In this document: positions 9,400 to 17,823 of the stretch, in pieces
How the letters are laid out: every line of letters begins with the position of its first letter
Position numbering within the stretch: the stretch's first letter is position 1
Source of the DNA: Spirosoma linguale DSM 74
Lineage (GTDB): Bacteria; Bacteroidota; Bacteroidia; Cytophagales; Spirosomataceae
Length of the DNA stretch: 64,000 nucleotides
Reading direction: 5' to 3'
Assembly (NCBI GenBank): GCA_000024525.1
Contig: CP001769.1
Coordinates: forward strand, 6,357,001 to 6,421,000
Translations under genes and position numbers: made by a program
The notes under the pieces: generated by a model
Databases searched by the model: none
What the model saw: only the letters and a program-made list of their open reading frames with translations
What the model was told of the DNA's origin: nothing

Positions 9400-10995
9400 A
9401 TGACATTTCAACAACTAATGCTGTCGGCGGGGCTTATTTCCCTGCCTTTTGTGAGTAGTGCGCAGGAGAAATTTGCCAATACCATTACCGCCAGCGACCT
9501 TGAAAAACACCTCCGCGTGCTGGCCGCCGACGATATGGAGGGTCGCGAAACCGGAACCCGCGGGCAACGCAAAGCCGCCGAATACATTGCCACTCAATTT
9601 GCTGCCGAGGGAATGAAACCCATCGTCAAAGCCGACGATGGCAAGCTGGTTTATCAGCAACCCTACACGCTTTACAAGAAAAACTGGGGTGATTTTTACG
9701 TCAGTGCGGGTGGCAAACGGTTCGAGCCTTCCAAAGACTTTATGCCCAATGGCCTGCTGTACTTACCCACCGAAACGAGCTACGAAACGGTATTTGTCGG
9801 TTACGGCATTGGCGACGCCAATTACGATGACTATGCGGGACGTGATGTAAAAGGCAAAGCCATTGTTGTTCTGGACGATGAGCCTAAGACCGCCGATGGC
9901 AAAAAACTCGTCAGTGGAAACACCGAAGCGTCCAAATGGGGCGGGCCGAACGGCTGGCGGGCTAAAAGTCTGTTGGCTAAAGAAAAAGGAGCAGCTCAAT
10001 TGTTCATTGTTTCAGCCGAATCAGCCGAAGCGTTTAAGCAGTTGCTTACCCAGCGTAGTGCCATGCAGGCCCGTTTCAACCGGCTCAGCCTGAAGGCAGG
10101 GGCTGAAAATATAGGCTCTATGGGTGTTTTTCTGGTCACCGCCGATATGGCTGCCAGTTTACTGAATACATCCACCGTTACGTTAACGCAGACGATGACA
10201 CAGTTGGCTCAATCGGCCAAACCGGTTGCGTCGTCTCTGGCGGGCAACGTAGCCGTTAAAGCCGACCGCGTGGATGAAAAAACAGAATCGTCGAACGTGC
10301 TGGGCTTCATTGAAGGGACCGACAAAAAAGACGAAGTGTTGGTTGTTTCGTCGCACTACGACCACATTGGCATCAGCGCCGACGGCCAGATCAACAACGG
10401 AGCCAACGACGACGGGTCGGGAACAGTATCCGTGCTGGAAATTGCGCAGGCGTTTGCCAAAGCCAAAGCCGCTGGAAAAGGTCCCCGTCGGTCTATTCTG
10501 TTCCTCACCGTTTCGGGTGAAGAAAAAGGATTGCTCGGCTCGCAATACTACGCCGATATGAATCCGGTTATTCCACTGGAGAAAACCGTAGCCGACCTGA
10601 ACATCGACATGGTAGGCCGGGTCGATGACCTGCACCTGGGCAAATCCGATAACTATATTTATGTGATTGGTTCAGACAAGCTATCCTCAGAACTGCATAA
10701 GATCAGCGAGGAAACCAACAAGAAGCACATTAATATGGAGTTGGATTATAAGTACAACGACCCGCAGGATTCGCAGCGCATTTACTACCGCTCGGATCAC
10801 TACAACTTCGCCAAGCACCAGATTCCCATCATCTTCTATTTCAACGGGCTGCACCCGGATTACCACAAGCCAACGGACGACATCGAGAAAATCGACTTCA
10901 AACTAGCCGAAAAATCCGCCCGACTCGTGTTCTACACCGCCTGGGAAATCGCCAACCGCGACCAGCGCCTGGTGGTGGATAGTAATAAGCAGTAG
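9400..10995 (+). CDS. Secreted M28 family zinc peptidase
   Basis: 531 aa with a signal peptide ending SSAQ (residues 18-22). Residues 30-80 have the conserved DDMEGRETGTRGQ motif; a protease-associated insert lies around 120-270. The catalytic M28 core supplies zinc ligands in SSHYDHIG (about 317-324), NDDGSG (about 336), SGEEKG (about 371), NIDMVGR (about 402) and SDHYNF (about 467). Families of this type act as periplasmic or extracellular aminopeptidases. It is divergent from the TonB receptor across a 263-nt gap and is followed by a short-tandem-repeat hairpin. Confidence 0.93.
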   Translation: MTFQQLMLSAGLISLPFVSSAQEKFANTITASDLEKHLRVLAADDMEGRETGTRGQRKAAEYIATQFAAEGMKPIVKADDGKLVYQQPYTLYKKNWGDFYVSAGGKRFEPSKDFMPNGLLYLPTETSYETVFVGYGIGDANYDDYAGRDVKGKAIVVLDDEPKTADGKKLVSGNTEASKWGGPNGWRAKSLLAKEKGAAQLFIVSAESAEAFKQLLTQRSAMQARFNRLSLKAGAENIGSMGVFLVTADMAASLLNTSTVTLTQTMTQLAQSAKPVASSLAGNVAVKADRVDEKTESSNVLGFIEGTDKKDEVLVVSSHYDHIGISADGQINNGANDDGSGTVSVLEIAQAFAKAKAAGKGPRRSILFLTVSGEEKGLLGSQYYADMNPVIPLEKTVADLNIDMVGRVDDLHLGKSDNYIYVIGSDKLSSELHKISEETNKKHINMELDYKYNDPQDSQRIYYRSDHYNFAKHQIPIIFYFNGLHPDYHKPTDDIEKIDFKLAEKSARLVFYTAWEIANRDQRLVVDSNKQ

Positions 10996-11130
10996 GAAGG
11001 GGAAGGAGTTAGAAGTTAGAAGCGAGGAGTTAGAAGGGCTGGCGCACGCTGTGCTACCGGATGGCTCCTCACTTCTAACTCCTCGCTCCTAACTCCTCGC
11101 TCCTAACTCCTTCCACTGCCTCCCCTTTCC
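10995..11130. repeat. Intergenic hairpin with short-tandem-repeat arms and conserved 35-nt core
   Basis: The left arm is built of GGAGTTAG/GAAGTTAGAAG-type units and the right arm of its complement (CTAACTCCTCGCTCC units), so the segment can fold into a long imperfect stem. The apex (11035-11069) is nearly the same as 21343-21377: the two 35-nt cores differ at seven positions, all transitions. The element directly follows the M28 stop codon. It is non-coding repeat DNA resembling short tandemly repeated repetitive (STRR) sequences of other bacteria; no function is shown. Confidence 0.85.
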
Positions 11131-11246
11131 CTCACAATTCCAACAACTTTCATCCTACTATCAGGTCCGTACGAGTTTGTTCGTTGATGGGTGTGTTGCA
11201 TCCGTCAAGTACAACCGGTGTTCTACCTAGTCTGACCCAAAAACGG

Positions 11247-12026
11247 ATGAAACAAGTAAAGCTATTATTCATGGGGCTGTGTCTGGCAGCCTGTTCTACC
11301 CAAAGTCGGGATAATTTAGAGACTCTCAATGCCGCCGGTGCCGGAGACGCCGATAGCAAACTGGCCAGACGCGTTAGCGGCACTTGGCTGCTTAGTACCG
11401 ATTACCGCTATCAGGAACGGTGCAACTACCTGCCCGAAGAGTTTGTCAAGAACCTTTTTAACCTCGGCAAAGATGTCGAACTGGAGAAATACAGCGGGCT
11501 GAACAACTGCGAACTCCGGTGGGGAAAGAATAAAATCGGATTCTACCTGGAAAGCAAAAAGCCGTTCGAGTCCACGTTCCAGTCTGAATACCATTTCAAC
11601 AAGCTGTTTGAACCGCAGGCCAATATAGCCGAGGAGCAGACCAACCAGCCCAAGCCAACCATTTACGGCCCCGCCCCCGAAGGCACCGGTGCTGAATTTC
11701 CGGCCACGGAAGAGTCTACTACCCAACAGCAGGACTCCACCCGGGGTGCCGACCCATCGGCTCCGCTGGAGGGTATCACCGCTCCAAGCCCACCCATTGC
11801 TACGCCCGCCAAAAACACGGCAACCGGCGAAGCCATAACCGAAGTAGGCGATAAGGCCATCTGGGAACCGGGCAAAAAATCACTTCACGTCCTGTATAAC
11901 AATCACGTTTTCAGCGTTGTCGTTCAGGCACCCGGCAGTGTGGCTCAAGCAAAAAAAGGAGCCATTAGCCTCGCCAAATTGATTGCTCACTCGCTCGACG
12001 ATCCTTCCGACGCCAATCACGGGTAA
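11247..12026 (+). CDS. Hypothetical lipoprotein
   Basis: 259 aa from the ATG at 11247, chosen because it begins directly with the signal sequence MKQVKLLFMGLCLAAC, whose lipobox LAAC gives Cys16; an in-frame ATG 63 nt upstream would put a non-signal leader before it. A conserved-looking domain (about residues 40-120) is followed by a Pro/Thr/Ala-rich linker (about 125-200) and a short C-terminal domain. I do not recognise a family. It is probably anchored in the outer membrane. Confidence 0.7.
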   Translation: MKQVKLLFMGLCLAACSTQSRDNLETLNAAGAGDADSKLARRVSGTWLLSTDYRYQERCNYLPEEFVKNLFNLGKDVELEKYSGLNNCELRWGKNKIGFYLESKKPFESTFQSEYHFNKLFEPQANIAEEQTNQPKPTIYGPAPEGTGAEFPATEESTTQQQDSTRGADPSAPLEGITAPSPPIATPAKNTATGEAITEVGDKAIWEPGKKSLHVLYNNHVFSVVVQAPGSVAQAKKGAISLAKLIAHSLDDPSDANHG

Positions 12027-12085
12027 GTCTGCTCACGGCTTGCCAGCGTACCGTTACCTTACTTCCCGGAGCAACAACTAACCAG

Positions 12086-12137
12086 AATGAGTTGATTAAG
12101 GAAGCGCCTATCCGGTGGCTTCCTTAATCAACTCATT
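12086..12137. terminator. Perfect 20-bp inverted repeat (terminator-like hairpin)
   Basis: Arms 12086-12105 and 12118-12137 are exact complements separated by a 12-nt loop. It lies 60 nt after the lipoprotein stop and 14 nt before the ATG of the next small gene, so it could end the first transcript or form the 5' leader structure of the second. There is no clear T-run on the plus strand. Confidence 0.7.
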
Positions 12138-12151
12138 TGAGTAAACAACGT

Positions 12152-12541
12152 ATGAAAACGATAATCCTTTCTTTCGCTCTAACCCTGCTGATCGGTGTGG
12201 CGAGTGTCAGCGCACAAACAGCGGGTGGCAAGTATGGCGGAAACCGGAGTAATGCCGGACGTCAGGGCAACTCCTCCCTGAATAATGCCCGCAAGGCTAA
12301 CACAAGCCAGACTATGGGCAACGGAGTTCCCTACAACAAAGATGCGGAGCAAAAGCGGGCCATAGCCAGCGGATCGACCTCTACAACGGGTGGGCCAACG
12401 GTCAACCGGGGGCAGTCGGCTTCGGCATCGGCACCCGCCACGGCCAAGCGAAATAACGCTTCGGGAAGCAAATCCGGGCAGGGTGGTAAAGCCGGTGCCA
12501 AATCGGGAAGTACAACGCCCAAGGGTTCGGGTAATCAATAA
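12152..12541 (+). CDS. Small secreted low-complexity protein
   Basis: 129 aa from the ATG at 12152, which starts the signal peptide MKTIILSFALTLLIGVASVSAQ; an upstream in-frame TTG lies inside a hairpin and is less likely. The mature part is Gly/Ser/Asn/Lys-rich (for example GSKSGQGGKAGAKSGS) with no cysteines, predicted disordered and basic. No family is recognised; such proteins are common in Cytophagales secretomes. It lies just upstream of the alcohol dehydrogenase (43 nt). Confidence 0.6.
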   Translation: MKTIILSFALTLLIGVASVSAQTAGGKYGGNRSNAGRQGNSSLNNARKANTSQTMGNGVPYNKDAEQKRAIASGSTSTTGGPTVNRGQSASASAPATAKRNNASGSKSGQGGKAGAKSGSTTPKGSGNQ

Positions 12542-12584
12542 CAATCAAGTAAATACACAACAAATAAACGAACGAGACGCACGT

Positions 12585-13739
12585 ATGTTAGCCATGAATT
12601 ACCGAGGGCCGTTCCGGGTACGGGCCGCCCAGAAACCTTATCCAGAAATCCTGCATCCGGGCGATGCCATTGTGCGGGTAACCCGCTCCTGCATCTGCGG
12701 ATCAGATTTACACCTCTACCATGGGCTTGTGCCCGACACACGCGTTGGCATGACCTTCGGCCACGAGTTCATCGGGGTAGTTGAGGAAATTGGGTCGTCG
12801 GTTCAGAATCTCTCGGTAGGCGATAATGTGATCGTCCCCTTCAACGTTGCCTGCGGGAAATGTGCCTTTTGTAAGCAGGGTTTGTTTGGCAACTGCCACG
12901 AATCGAACCCCGAAGCCACCGCAGTAGGCGGCATTTTCGGGTACTCCCACACCGCCGGGGGCTACGACGGCGGACAGGCCGAATTTGTCCGGGTTCCTTA
13001 TGCCGATGTAGGTCCAACAATTATTCCTGACTGGATGGACCACGACGATGCCGTCCTCCTGACCGACGTTGTCCCCACAGGCTATCAGGCGGCCGAAATG
13101 GGCGGTATCAAGAAAGGCGATACTGTAGTCGTATTCGGAGCTGGCCCGGTGGGTATTATGGCCGCTAAATCGGCCTGGCTATTTGGCGCTGGCCGGGTTA
13201 TTGTCATCGACCATCTGGAATACCGGCTCGACTTTGTCAAGAAATACGCGCAATGCGAAGCTTATAACTTCCGGTCGATGGAAGATCCGGTTCTATTCAT
13301 CAAGAAAACCACCGACTGGTTTGGAGCCGATGTTTGTATTGATGCCGTGGGTGGCGATGCGGCCGGTAGTGCGCTGCAAACCATTACAGGACGGAAACTG
13401 ATGATTCAGGCGGGTTCGGCTACGGCACTTCACTGGGCTATCAATTCGGTCAAGAAGGGCGGTATCGTCTCCATTGTTGGCGTTTACGGCCCCACCGACA
13501 ACCTGGTTCCCATCGGTAATGTCGTTAACAAAGGCATTACCATCCGGGCCAATCAGGCTTCCGTCAAACGGCTGCTACCCAAGCTCATCGACCACATTCA
13601 GGCGGGTCGGCTCAACCCGAAAGAGATCATTACCCACCGGGTACCGCTGGAAGAAGTGTCGGATGCGTACCACATCTTTTCGGCCAAACTGGACAACTGT
13701 ATCAAGCCAATTCTCATTCCCCCATCCGCCAGACAATAA
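12585..13739 (+). CDS. Zinc-dependent alcohol dehydrogenase (formaldehyde-dehydrogenase-like)
   Basis: 384 aa from ATG 12585; the open frame extends further upstream but that part overlaps the preceding gene and shows no homology. Catalytic zinc ligands are Cys38 (CICGSD) and His60-Glu61 (GHE). Four structural zinc cysteines are at 90, 93, 96 and 104. A Rossmann motif GAGPVG lies near residue 185. The long insert and spacing resemble glutathione-independent formaldehyde or threonine-type MDR dehydrogenases. It oxidises an alcohol or aldehyde adduct with NAD(P). The two downstream genes of unknown function are closely spaced. Confidence 0.9.
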   Translation: MLAMNYRGPFRVRAAQKPYPEILHPGDAIVRVTRSCICGSDLHLYHGLVPDTRVGMTFGHEFIGVVEEIGSSVQNLSVGDNVIVPFNVACGKCAFCKQGLFGNCHESNPEATAVGGIFGYSHTAGGYDGGQAEFVRVPYADVGPTIIPDWMDHDDAVLLTDVVPTGYQAAEMGGIKKGDTVVVFGAGPVGIMAAKSAWLFGAGRVIVIDHLEYRLDFVKKYAQCEAYNFRSMEDPVLFIKKTTDWFGADVCIDAVGGDAAGSALQTITGRKLMIQAGSATALHWAINSVKKGGIVSIVGVYGPTDNLVPIGNVVNKGITIRANQASVKRLLPKLIDHIQAGRLNPKEIITHRVPLEEVSDAYHIFSAKLDNCIKPILIPPSARQ

Positions 13740-13750
13740 CAACACGTATT

Positions 13751-14275
13751 ATGGAACCAACAGCAAGCGATTATCCGCATATAAACGGCTGGGGAATAGA
13801 TGCCGACCCCAATAACGAACCAACTTATCCCCTTAAGCACTACACGGGCGACGACCACCAGCGGCTGAATTGGGAAAGACCTCCTCAGCAGGTGCAAACG
13901 GTAGAAATTCTGCACTCCAACGAACGCCCGAACCTGACGGCTGTTTTTGGCACCTCTTCGCCCCCATCGGGTCTGAGCGGGGCCATCCGGCGGTTTGCGT
14001 TCCGATTCAGCGAATCCGAATACGGTCACTGGCTACCGCTGTTACTGGCCGATCGCGTCAATGTGGTAGAAGGTATTGTGGATGATCTGGCCCACGGGCA
14101 TATTCCGAATATTTTTGCCGAAAAAGGCTGGAAAGCCGACTGGAAACACAACCGGGCCGGGCTGGTCCAGAATGTTGTGATTGGTGTAGCGGCTACTGCT
14201 CTTGTCTACGCGTTTTTCACGCGCAATAAGCAGGAAACGGCTTTCACCCGGTTGAAAAAGACGATTTCAAACTAA
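13751..14275 (+). CDS. Hypothetical protein with C-terminal membrane segment
   Basis: 174 aa beginning 11 nt after the alcohol dehydrogenase stop, so probably co-transcribed. The N-terminal half is acidic and Pro/Asn-rich (INGWGIDADPNNEPTYPLK). The middle contains FRFSESEYGHWLPLLLADRVNVVEG, and residues about 143-157 (VVIGVAATALVYAFF) form one hydrophobic helix followed by a basic tail. I do not recognise the family. A tail-anchored inner-membrane protein is the simplest reading. Confidence 0.75.
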   Translation: MEPTASDYPHINGWGIDADPNNEPTYPLKHYTGDDHQRLNWERPPQQVQTVEILHSNERPNLTAVFGTSSPPSGLSGAIRRFAFRFSESEYGHWLPLLLADRVNVVEGIVDDLAHGHIPNIFAEKGWKADWKHNRAGLVQNVVIGVAATALVYAFFTRNKQETAFTRLKKTISN

Positions 14276-14283
14276 GGCTGCGG

Positions 14284-14318
14284 ATGTGTCGCGTGGAATA
14301 ATGTTCTACGCGACACAT
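14284..14318. terminator. 15-bp hairpin after the 13751-14275 gene
   Basis: Arms 14284-14298 and 14304-14318 pair over 15 positions with one G-T wobble and a 5-nt loop, starting 8 nt after the stop. No strong T-run follows, so it may be a processing or stability hairpin. It overlaps the alternative upstream start of the next open frame, arguing for the later ATG. Confidence 0.6.
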
Positions 14319-14336
14319 TATGCTATCCATCCACTT

Positions 14337-14951
14337 ATGAAACAGAAACCGGTAATCGATCAGCTCAAACACGAGACGAAAGCCGTACAGGGCGAAGCCA
14401 CCAAGGATAAGACATATGTCAGTCAAAATACCTTTTCTAATGAAGCTACTGCTCAGGAGGCCTTTGCCCGGTCAATCGAGAAGCTGCTAAACGTTACTGG
14501 CTGGTCGGGTTTATCTGATTTGACCGCCGACTTTTCCCTCTATGATTCGGTAGGCCGGGAAAAACCGAACGAACCGGTACAGGTGGGGGATTATATTCAA
14601 ATTCAGTTGCCCGGTCCCACTCCCGAAAACTGGGTTCGCGTTACCGATGTCACTTCGCGCGAAAAGCGGGTGCAGTTCACGGTTCAGCCCAGCCACGACC
14701 CAGGGAGCCCCCATCTGGAGCAAACCGAGCACTTCTTCAGCGAGCAGGCACGTAGCACGTTTCAGGTCGAGTTGGTGGGTAATACGATCCGTGCTGCCGA
14801 AATCGGACAGGACGAAAGCATAAATAACCAGCAGCCCGAAGCCGGTAGCCTTGGCCGGGCTTTGGTAAATACGATCATTGCAGAAGGTGGCTGGCTGTTT
14901 TATCAGAAGTTCCAGTGGAAACTCCTGACCGATTATCTGGTGCATTTGTAG
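14337..14951 (+). CDS. Hypothetical protein
   Basis: 204 aa from the ATG at 14337; an ATG 51 nt upstream lies within a hairpin and is disfavoured. There is no signal peptide or membrane helix. The N-terminal third is helical and charged (about residues 1-60). The middle (VQVGDYIQIQLPGPTPENWVRVTDV) looks like a small beta-barrel, and a VTSREKRVQFTVQPSHDP strand pair follows. Orphan protein also expected in other Cytophagales; the family is not recognised. Confidence 0.72.
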   Translation: MKQKPVIDQLKHETKAVQGEATKDKTYVSQNTFSNEATAQEAFARSIEKLLNVTGWSGLSDLTADFSLYDSVGREKPNEPVQVGDYIQIQLPGPTPENWVRVTDVTSREKRVQFTVQPSHDPGSPHLEQTEHFFSEQARSTFQVELVGNTIRAAEIGQDESINNQQPEAGSLGRALVNTIIAEGGWLFYQKFQWKLLTDYLVHL

Positions 14952-15126
14952 CACCGCCCGGTCAACCAGTTGAACGCGTTATTGTTCAGCTTACCGGAAG
15001 CCGTTACCTCAGCTTGTCTGTTTTTTCAGCACAATCCCTGCGTCTATACGTTAAACGCATGTACAATCTATCTATCTCTATCTTGACGTTATAGGATGAG
15101 AACATAACCCTTGATGCTACTACGGT

Positions 15127-16443
15127 ATGGCTCAGCATTCGTTTGATTATTCGCGCACTCTGGACGAATTAGCTACGTTTTTGTTTAACCGACGGGAGAC
15201 CTTGTTGAATAACTGGCGTACGGCATGCGAAGCAGATCCTTCCCTCAAAAAGATATCAGCCCTTAGTCGTGAAGAGTTTAACAACATTGTTCCCATTATT
15301 CTCGATAGCCTGGAGCAACAGTTGCTTGGGCAACAACCGGAGGTAAACCCGATTATAGCGGCTCAGTCTCATGGCTTGCAGCGCTGGCAAAAGTCGCTCG
15401 ACTTACCCGATTTATTGACGGAGCTTAGCCATTTATCCGTCATGCTATTTGATGAATTAAAGCTCTTTCGTCAACTGTTCCCACAGTCAGATCCAGACGC
15501 TATTCTACAGGTACAGCAACGGGTTCTGGTGTTTATGCACGAGGCCATGCGGGGGAGTATTACCAAGCACGATGAACTTCAGCGGCTGGAAGCAGCCAAC
15601 CGGGCGGCCAGTCTGGAACAGGCCTTGAAAGAAATGGAAGACCTTTCGCGGCAGCGGGGCGATTTCCTCAGAACATCGTCTCACGATCTGCGAAGTGGCT
15701 TGAGCCTGAGTATGGGGGCTGCCCATTTTTTACAGATGGATGACTTAAGCCTGGAAGACAGGCAACAGTATGCTGATATGCTGACGCGTAACCTCACCAA
15801 CGTTCAGTCGTTGCTTACGGGCCTGATGGATCTGGCCCGGCTGGAGGCTGGTCATGAGCCCGTACAGCTTCAGGAGTTCGATGCGGCTCAGCTACTAAAC
15901 GATCTGGTAACGAGTATTCAGCATTTAGCTGCCGAACGAAGCCTTATTCTTCGTGCTGACGGACCAGCGTCTATGATCGTTAAAACAGACCGGCTAAAGC
16001 TTTATCGGATTGCGCAAAATTTACTGATGAATGCGCTCAGATATACCCCCTCTCACGCCGATCATCCGGGTATGGTATCCGTATCCTGGTCGGCGGAGAA
16101 CGACTGGCGATGGGGCTTCAGCGTTCAGGATTCGGGGCCGGGCTTACCGGCGGGGTTACGGGAGGTATTTCATAAGCAACTTAAGCCTATTGTTGAAGAA
16201 ACAAGCACACTGTCGCCAGATGCCGCTCAGCCCGTGGCATCCTTACCGAACGACGAACACCGGGTACCGGACGATCCGTTGGCAGAAACATCACCCGGTG
16301 CATTGACGGACAAAGGCGAAGGCGTTGGCTTGCAGATTGTAAAGCGGCTTTGCGAATCGATAGGCGCCAGCCTGGAAATCGAATCTACACCGGGTCGGGG
16401 AACGCTCTTCCGCATTCGTATGCTCATGCAGCCTCCCTCCTGA
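15127..16443 (+). CDS. Soluble sensor histidine kinase with N-terminal RsbRD-like helical domain
   Basis: 438 aa without membrane segments. Residues 1-150 are all-helical and resemble RsbRD/RsbT co-antagonist-type sensor domains (ends LVFMHEAMRGSI). A coiled coil leads to the HisKA box SSHDLRSG with His186. The ATPase domain has QNLLMNALRYT (N box, about 299), DSGPGLP (G1) and GEGVGLQIVKRLC (G2). It presumably autophosphorylates in response to a cytoplasmic signal and passes phosphate to a receiver such as the one at 17121-17603. An unusually long, acidic insert separates G1 and G2. Confidence 0.9.
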   Translation: MAQHSFDYSRTLDELATFLFNRRETLLNNWRTACEADPSLKKISALSREEFNNIVPIILDSLEQQLLGQQPEVNPIIAAQSHGLQRWQKSLDLPDLLTELSHLSVMLFDELKLFRQLFPQSDPDAILQVQQRVLVFMHEAMRGSITKHDELQRLEAANRAASLEQALKEMEDLSRQRGDFLRTSSHDLRSGLSLSMGAAHFLQMDDLSLEDRQQYADMLTRNLTNVQSLLTGLMDLARLEAGHEPVQLQEFDAAQLLNDLVTSIQHLAAERSLILRADGPASMIVKTDRLKLYRIAQNLLMNALRYTPSHADHPGMVSVSWSAENDWRWGFSVQDSGPGLPAGLREVFHKQLKPIVEETSTLSPDAAQPVASLPNDEHRVPDDPLAETSPGALTDKGEGVGLQIVKRLCESIGASLEIESTPGRGTLFRIRMLMQPPS

Positions 16444-16525
16444 TTTTGCGCTCCACCGCACATAGTTGCCAGCTACCAGACTATCTATCAGGCAAAATTT
16501 GTTCAGAATCTAGCAACACACAATC

Positions 16526-17077
16526 ATGTTACTTTTCGTAAATGGAATCTATGAAGGAGTTGAATGCGATCATGTAGGCTACTGGATCAACGATTACGAG
16601 TCGGCGTTTGAGTTATTGACACAGTTGGTGTCAAACAACTGGATTTTACAGGAAGCAACCATTACAGATGGGCTGGATCGACTGCCGGTTCCGCTGGAAG
16701 CTATTGATGGCCAACCTATGCAGGCGCATATCCGAACGCTGCAACATCAATGGCAATCGATCCTGAACACTACTAAAAGCATCCAGGCCAATCCATCAGA
16801 TATACCCACGCAACATCATTTAAAGAACTGGTATCTTCATCTGGATGCCTATTACGACGGTATGCTGGTTCACTTGAGAAGAATGATTCTATCGCTTGAG
16901 ACGAGTAAATCCTTATTACTTACCGGACAGGTAAATGAATCAGTACGCCTTCTTGTAAATGATCAGTATGACTCCCTCCTCAAGAGCAACAGGCGTATGT
17001 ACAGACAGACGAAAGAAGAGCGTCAAAAGAATACGATTCGTCTGCAAAAGATCGAGAATGAATCGCCTTCCCGCTAA
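16526..17077 (+). CDS. Hypothetical helical protein
   Basis: 183 aa, no signal peptide or membrane helix, starting 82 nt after the kinase stop. The first 60 residues contain MLLFVNGIYEGVECDHVG and YESAFELLTQLVSNNWILQEATITDG. The rest is strongly helical and ends in a basic tail RRMYRQTKEERQKNTIRLQK. I do not recognise the family. Position between a kinase and a receiver suggests, weakly, a role in the same signalling pathway. Confidence 0.7.
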   Translation: MLLFVNGIYEGVECDHVGYWINDYESAFELLTQLVSNNWILQEATITDGLDRLPVPLEAIDGQPMQAHIRTLQHQWQSILNTTKSIQANPSDIPTQHHLKNWYLHLDAYYDGMLVHLRRMILSLETSKSLLLTGQVNESVRLLVNDQYDSLLKSNRRMYRQTKEERQKNTIRLQKIENESPSR

Positions 17078-17120
17078 CGTTCATTGATTGACTTGCAACC
17101 AATTTTAGTGCGCAGGGTTT

Positions 17121-17603
17121 CTAAATCGAAAAGTATAAAGGAGGCAGCGTAACCGTCTCCCACCAGTAGGTCCGCAACTCCTGAAAATACGTAAGCCACG
17201 ATTTGTAATCGACTGGCTTTGTCAGGTAAGACGACACCCCAAGTTCATAGGCCGTGGTAATGTCGGTTGTGTTTACCGATGAACTGAACATCAGGATTGG
17301 GATTCGGTTGAAGGGAGCAGGCATCCCTTTGATCTTTTTGAGTAGTTCCCAGCCATCCTTATTATCAGGCATATACAAGTCCAGCAGAATAAGTTTAGGA
17401 ATTTCCCATTCCTGCGTCTGCCATTCCTCCAGCAACGTTACTGCCTGGCAGGGCGTAGCGGCTCTAACGGGCGTTACCTCAGGAAGAGATTCCTGAAAAG
17501 CGCGTTTCATCAGTAGCCACTGATCGTTGTTATCGTCGATGATCAACACTTTCGACTGTCTGAAATTGGCTTTAATCTGGTTTTGTTCCTGATCGCTTTT
17601 CAT
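17121..17603 (-). CDS. Single-domain response regulator (REC)
   Basis: 160 aa consisting of one receiver domain: acidic pair Asp23-Asp24 (LIIDDN), phosphorylation site Asp75 (LLDLYMP), Ser107-Ser109 at the switch position and Lys129 (LTKP). No output domain is attached, so it works by protein contact, as CheY- or Spo0F-like relays do. Cytophagales carry many such stand-alone receivers. It is convergent with the hypothetical gene upstream and may be the partner of the kinase at 15127. Confidence 0.9.
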   Translation of the reverse strand: MKSDQEQNQIKANFRQSKVLIIDDNNDQWLLMKRAFQESLPEVTPVRAATPCQAVTLLEEWQTQEWEIPKLILLDLYMPDNKDGWELLKKIKGMPAPFNRIPILMFSSSVNTTDITTAYELGVSSYLTKPVDYKSWLTYFQELRTYWWETVTLPPLYFSI

Positions 17604-17823
17604 AAGACAAAGGAAGTTGTGACATGCTACGAAGCTATAAACAACCTACCCAAAAAATAGATTAAAATATCTGCTTATTTTTATCAGCTCTCCTGCTCAA
17701 TAACAGACGACCAGGCACTCGATCAGTCATTTACCGAGAGATAGGTAATAAGGATTTGGTTTATGAGCGAAAGGCAGGGCATAAGCACTTACCTACCAGC
17801 CTGCGAAGGATAGAACAGTACCC

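Noticed and set aside
12390..12584. N-terminal extension of the alcohol dehydrogenase frame
   Set aside because: It overlaps the preceding secreted protein gene, is Arg/Pro-rich and has no dehydrogenase similarity; ATG 12585 gives the usual family N-terminus.
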